The position numbers were made by a program, and so were the translations under genes. This document shows positions 6,321 through 9,268 of a DNA stretch of 9,268 nucleotides, in pieces. Source of the DNA: Bryobacterales bacterium. GTDB lineage: Bacteria; Acidobacteriota; Terriglobia; Bryobacterales; Bryobacteraceae. The stretch is taken from the NCBI GenBank assembly GCA_003132905.1, contig PKZC01000356.1, positions 16,832 to 26,099 of the forward strand, given 5' to 3'. Within the stretch, counting starts at the first letter, position 1. Each line of letters starts with the position of its first letter. The notes beneath the pieces are model-generated. The model made no database searches and had not been told where the DNA came from. It worked only from the letters and a program-made list of their open reading frames with translations.

Positions 6321-8210
6321 ATGAAAAAGATCTGCGGCATTCTTGGGCTAACCGCGGCTTTATCCATTAGTGCCACCGCGTACGGGCAGGGTGTTGGCTT
6401 TGGAGCGCCCATCTCTTCAAATTCCGGTATCGATATCTCGGGGAGCTGGACGTACGGAGGAGATCAAGACGTTGACTATGGGACGGCCGCGGGTTCCGTT
6501 GCAGACTACGGCGGAATCCCGCTCAATGAAGCAGGGCGCTTGTACGCGCTGGCCTGGGATGCCTCCCGGATGACTGTGCGGCAGCAGCAATGCGCCGGAT
6601 ACGGAATACCGTACGCGTATTTCTCTCCCGGAAATTTCCGCTTTTGGGAGGAGCGTGACCCCCACACTCAACAGCTAGTCGCGATTCATATGTGGTTCCA
6701 GACTTCGGAAGTGCGAAGAACCATCTGGATGGATGGGCGTCCGCACCCGCCTGCGTGGGCACCGCACACCTTCGCTGGATTTTCGACGGGCCGGTGGGAC
6801 CGGAATGTGCTGACCATCACCACCACGCATCTGAAGCGGGCGTGGCACCGCGGAAACGGCGTACCGTCGAGCGACGAAGCCACGGTGGTCGAGAAGTTGA
6901 TCCGGCACGGAGATCGATTGACGGTGTTCACCGTGACCAAAGACCCGGTCTTCCTGGACGAGCCGTTCAGCAAGAGCATGATCAATCTCCGCAATATCAA
7001 AGATCCGACGGCGTGGCTGTACGCGTGCGAGGACGGCGAAGAAATCATCAGCAGAGCGGAAGAAAAAATACCGAACCGGCTATTCGGGAAGAATCCCTAT
7101 CTGCGGGAGTACGCCGACAAGAATGGCTACCCACTATTGGGGACGCTGGGCGGCGGCCAGACCATCCATCCGGAGTTTGCGGCGAAGATCAAGGATGCGT
7201 CGGCCGCCGAAGCCGAAGCCATGACGGAGATCGTACCGTCGCACGGACCGCAGCAGGCCAGTCGCGCTGTGAACCCGGATCCTAACGACGGCGAGATTCA
7301 CGTTTGGAAGGTGCAGGGGAACGTATACATGCTGATTGGCGACGGTGGCAATATCGCGGTCCAGGTGGGCGATCAAGGCGCTTTGCTGGTGGACGCCGGC
7401 GCGGGCAAACTGTCGGACAAGGTAATCGCCGCAGTGAACAAACTCAGCCAGCATCCTATTCAATTCATCGTAAACACCAGTTACCGCCCGGAGCACACCG
7501 GTGGAAATGCCAAGCTAGGGCCGGCAGGCGAAGATCCCAGCCTTCCGGGATCCTTCTTCGGCGGCCAGTCGCCCACCGCGGCTACCGGTTTCTTTCTGGA
7601 TCCGGCTCATCACGCGACCTTGATTGCGCAAAACAATGTGTTGATCCGGATGGAAGCGGCCAAACTACCGAACGAGATGATACCCGCCGATACTTATCTC
7701 GAAAAACGGCGTCGAAAGTATCACAACGGAGAACTGGTGGAAATTTTCTATCAACCGAACGCGGTCACCGATGGCGACAGCATCGTTCAGTTTCGGCGTT
7801 CGGATGTAATCGCCACCGGCGATATTTACGATACCACCCGCTATCCGGTGATTGATCTCAAGAGCGGCGGTACGGTTCAAGGGGAAATCAACGCTCTCAA
7901 CAACATTCTCGAAAAGACCGGCTACGAGCACGACGAGGATGGCGGCACCATGATCATCCCCGGGCACGGGCGTGTATCCGATGAATACGACGTCTCGGAA
8001 TACCGGGACATGGTGAGCATCATTCGGGACCGAGTTCAGGCCATGCTGGACGCCGGCGCTACGCTGGACCAAGTGAAAGCGGCAAGGCTGACCGCGGATT
8101 ACGACACTCGCTATGGAGCCACCTCCGGCCCCTGGACCACGGACATGTTCGTAGAGGCGATTTATACCAGCCTGAAGCAAAGCGTGCCCTCGCAGGCCCG
8201 CCGAAAATAA
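6321..8210 (+). CDS. exported two-domain protein: unknown beta domain fused to an MBL-fold domain with altered metal site
   Basis: A 629-residue protein, last gene of the operon. The ATG at 6321 is preferred over the in-frame ATG at 6306 because AAGGAG (6309-6314) sits six bases before it and the product then starts MKKICG with a good signal peptide (1-23, ending YGQG). Residues about 36-236 are the same domain as the preceding protein. A linker with a CEDGEE motif (236-241) and an NPYLREYA segment leads to the metallo-beta-lactamase fold (about 325-617). There, VYMLIGDGGNIAVQVGDQG and LLVDAG (356-360) are the first strands. The usual HxHxDH loop is NTSYRPEH (385-392), with Ser387 and Arg389 in place of both histidines and Glu391 in place of Asp; only His392 is kept. 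The expected AHTDGD is AVTDGD (481-486). The later TGD (Asp501) and PGHG (His549) are present. It may bind one metal, or none; whether it is a hydrolase is open. The C-terminus carries the family-typical EYRDMVSIIRDRVQAM region (560-575) and WTTDMFVEAIY near 605. Confidence 0.87.
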   Translation: MKKICGILGLTAALSISATAYGQGVGFGAPISSNSGIDISGSWTYGGDQDVDYGTAAGSVADYGGIPLNEAGRLYALAWDASRMTVRQQQCAGYGIPYAYFSPGNFRFWEERDPHTQQLVAIHMWFQTSEVRRTIWMDGRPHPPAWAPHTFAGFSTGRWDRNVLTITTTHLKRAWHRGNGVPSSDEATVVEKLIRHGDRLTVFTVTKDPVFLDEPFSKSMINLRNIKDPTAWLYACEDGEEIISRAEEKIPNRLFGKNPYLREYADKNGYPLLGTLGGGQTIHPEFAAKIKDASAAEAEAMTEIVPSHGPQQASRAVNPDPNDGEIHVWKVQGNVYMLIGDGGNIAVQVGDQGALLVDAGAGKLSDKVIAAVNKLSQHPIQFIVNTSYRPEHTGGNAKLGPAGEDPSLPGSFFGGQSPTAATGFFLDPAHHATLIAQNNVLIRMEAAKLPNEMIPADTYLEKRRRKYHNGELVEIFYQPNAVTDGDSIVQFRRSDVIATGDIYDTTRYPVIDLKSGGTVQGEINALNNILEKTGYEHDEDGGTMIIPGHGRVSDEYDVSEYRDMVSIIRDRVQAMLDAGATLDQVKAARLTADYDTRYGATSGPWTTDMFVEAIYTSLKQSVPSQARRK

Positions 8211-8242
8211 ACGCCTCTTCGCCGCATACTCGTGCTTTGAAT

Positions 8243-8283
8243 CGCGGGAACAAACGCTCGGCATTCCCGCGCTCGATAGCGCG
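8243..8283. terminator. overlapping hairpins between convergent genes, possible bidirectional terminator
   Basis: CGCGGGAA (8243-8250) and TTCCCGCG (8264-8271) form a perfect 8-bp stem with a 13-base loop. CGCGCT (8268-8273) and AGCGCG (8278-8283) form a perfect 6-bp stem with a CGAT loop. The two share bases 8268-8271, so only one can form fully at a time. The site is 33 bases after the MBL-gene stop and 94 bases from the kinase stop, where a two-way terminator would be expected. Neither stem is followed by a T-run, so Rho-independent activity is uncertain. Confidence 0.4.
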
Positions 8284-8337
8284 CATCAGGCTGGGCGAAA
8301 GTCCCGACTTGGTCAATCTTTCAGGTTGCGAGTATTC

Positions 8338-8352
8338 GTAAAGAGGTGTTAA
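8338..8352 (+). repeat. GTAAA-N5-GTTAA element (copy 3 of the spaced direct repeat)
   Basis: GTAAA (8338-8342) and GTTAA (8348-8352) have the same half-sites and five-base spacing as the element at 3842-3856, and CG-T follow-on bases are also shared around it. Unlike the other copies it lies between converging 3' ends, 25 bases beyond the kinase stop, where no promoter for a gene in this window is needed. It may serve an unrecognised small transcript, or be chance. Confidence 0.35.
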
Positions 8353-8376
8353 TGCCGATGATGCAATCCGGCAGCG

Positions 8377-9268
8377 TTAATCGTCTGTAGTTCGGGGCTG
8401 CAGTTCGTAGATTGCCGCTGTGTCAACGGTGCCGGCATGGCTGCTCGAAGCGCGAACCAGGCCAGGCGTCCAGCGACTCTTCACCGAGAGACGGTCCAGC
8501 GGAATTTCGACCGAAACCCTCAAACCCGGCTTGGCATTCTCCGCCCAAACCTGGCCGTGATGTAAATTGATGGCGCGCTGTGTAATGGCCAAACCCAAAC
8601 CAACGCCGCCGCTGTCTGCGTTGCGAGAACTGTCCACGCGAAAGAACGGCTTGAAGATTTGCGTGAGGGCCTCCGCTGGAACGCCAGGACCATAATCGCG
8701 AACCGTAACCAAAGCGTTTCCCTCCGTGGCGTCCAGCAAGACTTCGACCTTGCTTCCGGACGGAGCGTGCCAGATGGCATTTCGAAGAACGTTCTCCATG
8801 GCGCGGCGCAGAAGCACCGGATCAGCCAGCAGTTCGACATGATTCGATCCCGTGGAAATCAGGCGGCAATCCCTGGCAGCAGCCTCGATTTCGCAATCAT
8901 CGAGAAGTTGGTTCAACAGAGTATCCAGCGCCACGGGCTCCACCTTACGGGCGCTGAGATCGCCTTCTTCCCGAGTTACCTGCAAGAGGCTCTGGACCAA
9001 ATCCGTAAGGTGATCAATCTCCTTATTCACTCGCAGGGCCGCTGCGTCGCGATCCGGAGAGGTGCGCGCCAACTCGGCAGCAAAACTGAGCCTTGCCAAC
9101 GGAGAACGCAGTTCGTGGGAAATGTCCTGCAAGAGGCGCCGCTCAGCGATGAGCAGCTTCTCCATCCGGTCCGCCATCTGATCGAACGCCCGGGCCACAT
9201 CGCCGATTCCGTCGTGGCGCTTCGATCGGACTCGCGCCGACAGATCGCCTACTCCGAAACGCCGCACG
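8377..9268 (-). CDS. CpxA-like sensor histidine kinase, C-terminal part (5' end beyond window)
   Basis: The reading frame enters from the right edge and ends at TAA (8379-8377); 296 complete codons are visible. Numbering from the first complete codon, residues 1-38 are the end of a HAMP domain (GDLSARV, then FDQMADRME). Residues about 40-100 are the dimerisation and phosphoacceptor domain, with His51 in DISHELRSPLARL. The HATPase_c domain follows: N-box LRNAIWHAP (161-169, Asn163), G1 box DYGPGVP (191-197), F box IFKPFFR (204-210) and G2 box GGVGLGLAI (220-228). All key residues for autophosphorylation are present. The sensor domain and membrane segments lie outside the window, so the signal is unknown; a partner OmpR-type response regulator would be expected further upstream on this strand. 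After the last strand (VSVEIPL, to 257) there is an unusual 39-residue tail that is not part of the usual fold. The H-box and HAMP sequence resemble CpxA-type envelope-stress kinases, by general family resemblance only. Confidence 0.93.
   Translation of the reverse strand, partial: VRRFGVGDLSARVRSKRHDGIGDVARAFDQMADRMEKLLIAERRLLQDISHELRSPLARLSFAAELARTSPDRDAAALRVNKEIDHLTDLVQSLLQVTREEGDLSARKVEPVALDTLLNQLLDDCEIEAAARDCRLISTGSNHVELLADPVLLRRAMENVLRNAIWHAPSGSKVEVLLDATEGNALVTVRDYGPGVPAEALTQIFKPFFRVDSSRNADSGGVGLGLAITQRAINLHHGQVWAENAKPGLRVSVEIPLDRLSVKSRWTPGLVRASSSHAGTVDTAAIYELQPRTTDD

Noticed and set aside
7665..8264. Minus-strand open frame of 199 codons opposite the MBL-fold gene
   Set aside because: It is antisense to conserved MBL-domain sequence and shows no motif of its own.
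1..9268. Transposons, CRISPR arrays, tRNA or rRNA genes
   Set aside because: I saw no transposase frame, terminal inverted repeats with target duplication, regularly spaced repeats, or recognisable tRNA or rRNA sequence.

Overview
The window most resembles a chromosome segment from the Acidobacteriota (Bryobacter/Solibacter-like). This rests on protein family content: a very large Oar-like TonB-dependent receptor with an N-terminal carboxypeptidase-regulatory-like domain, an exported beta-rich domain fused to a metallo-beta-lactamase (MBL) fold, and a moderately GC-rich composition. No 16S rRNA or other marker gene is present, so the assignment is an inference.

Layout: (1) 1-3203, minus strand: outer-membrane TonB-dependent receptor, reading frame uninterrupted for 1067 codons and cut by the left edge. 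(2) 3351-3797, minus strand: small exported cytochrome c of the c'/class II type. (3) 3798-3939: divergent intergenic region with a dyad and a GTAAA-N5-GTTAA element. (4) 3940-8210, plus strand: a tight three-gene operon with gaps of 16 and 19 bases. It encodes an exported dienelactone-hydrolase-like protein made of two tandem halves (the first apparently inactive), an exported protein of unknown function, and an exported two-domain protein whose N-terminal half is a paralogue of the preceding protein and whose C-terminal half is an MBL fold with an altered metal site. (5) 8211-8376: convergent intergenic region with overlapping hairpins and another copy of the GTAAA-N5-GTTAA element. (6) 8377-9268, minus strand: the C-terminal part of a CpxA-like sensor histidine kinase, cut by the right edge.

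Every complete product starts with a signal-peptide-like segment, so the locus appears devoted to the cell envelope. A working model (inference) is import or sensing of a large or hydrophobic compound by the receptor, processing by the hydrolase and MBL-fold proteins outside the cytoplasm, and redox coupling through the cytochrome. The substrate cannot be read from the sequence.

The points most worth following up are: the MBL domain, in which all three Zn1-site histidines are replaced while the other metal-site positions are kept; the same uncharacterised domain occurring alone and fused in adjacent genes with a matching cysteine pair; the half-dead tandem hydrolase with a Met/His-rich linker; and three spaced direct-repeat elements located only between genes.
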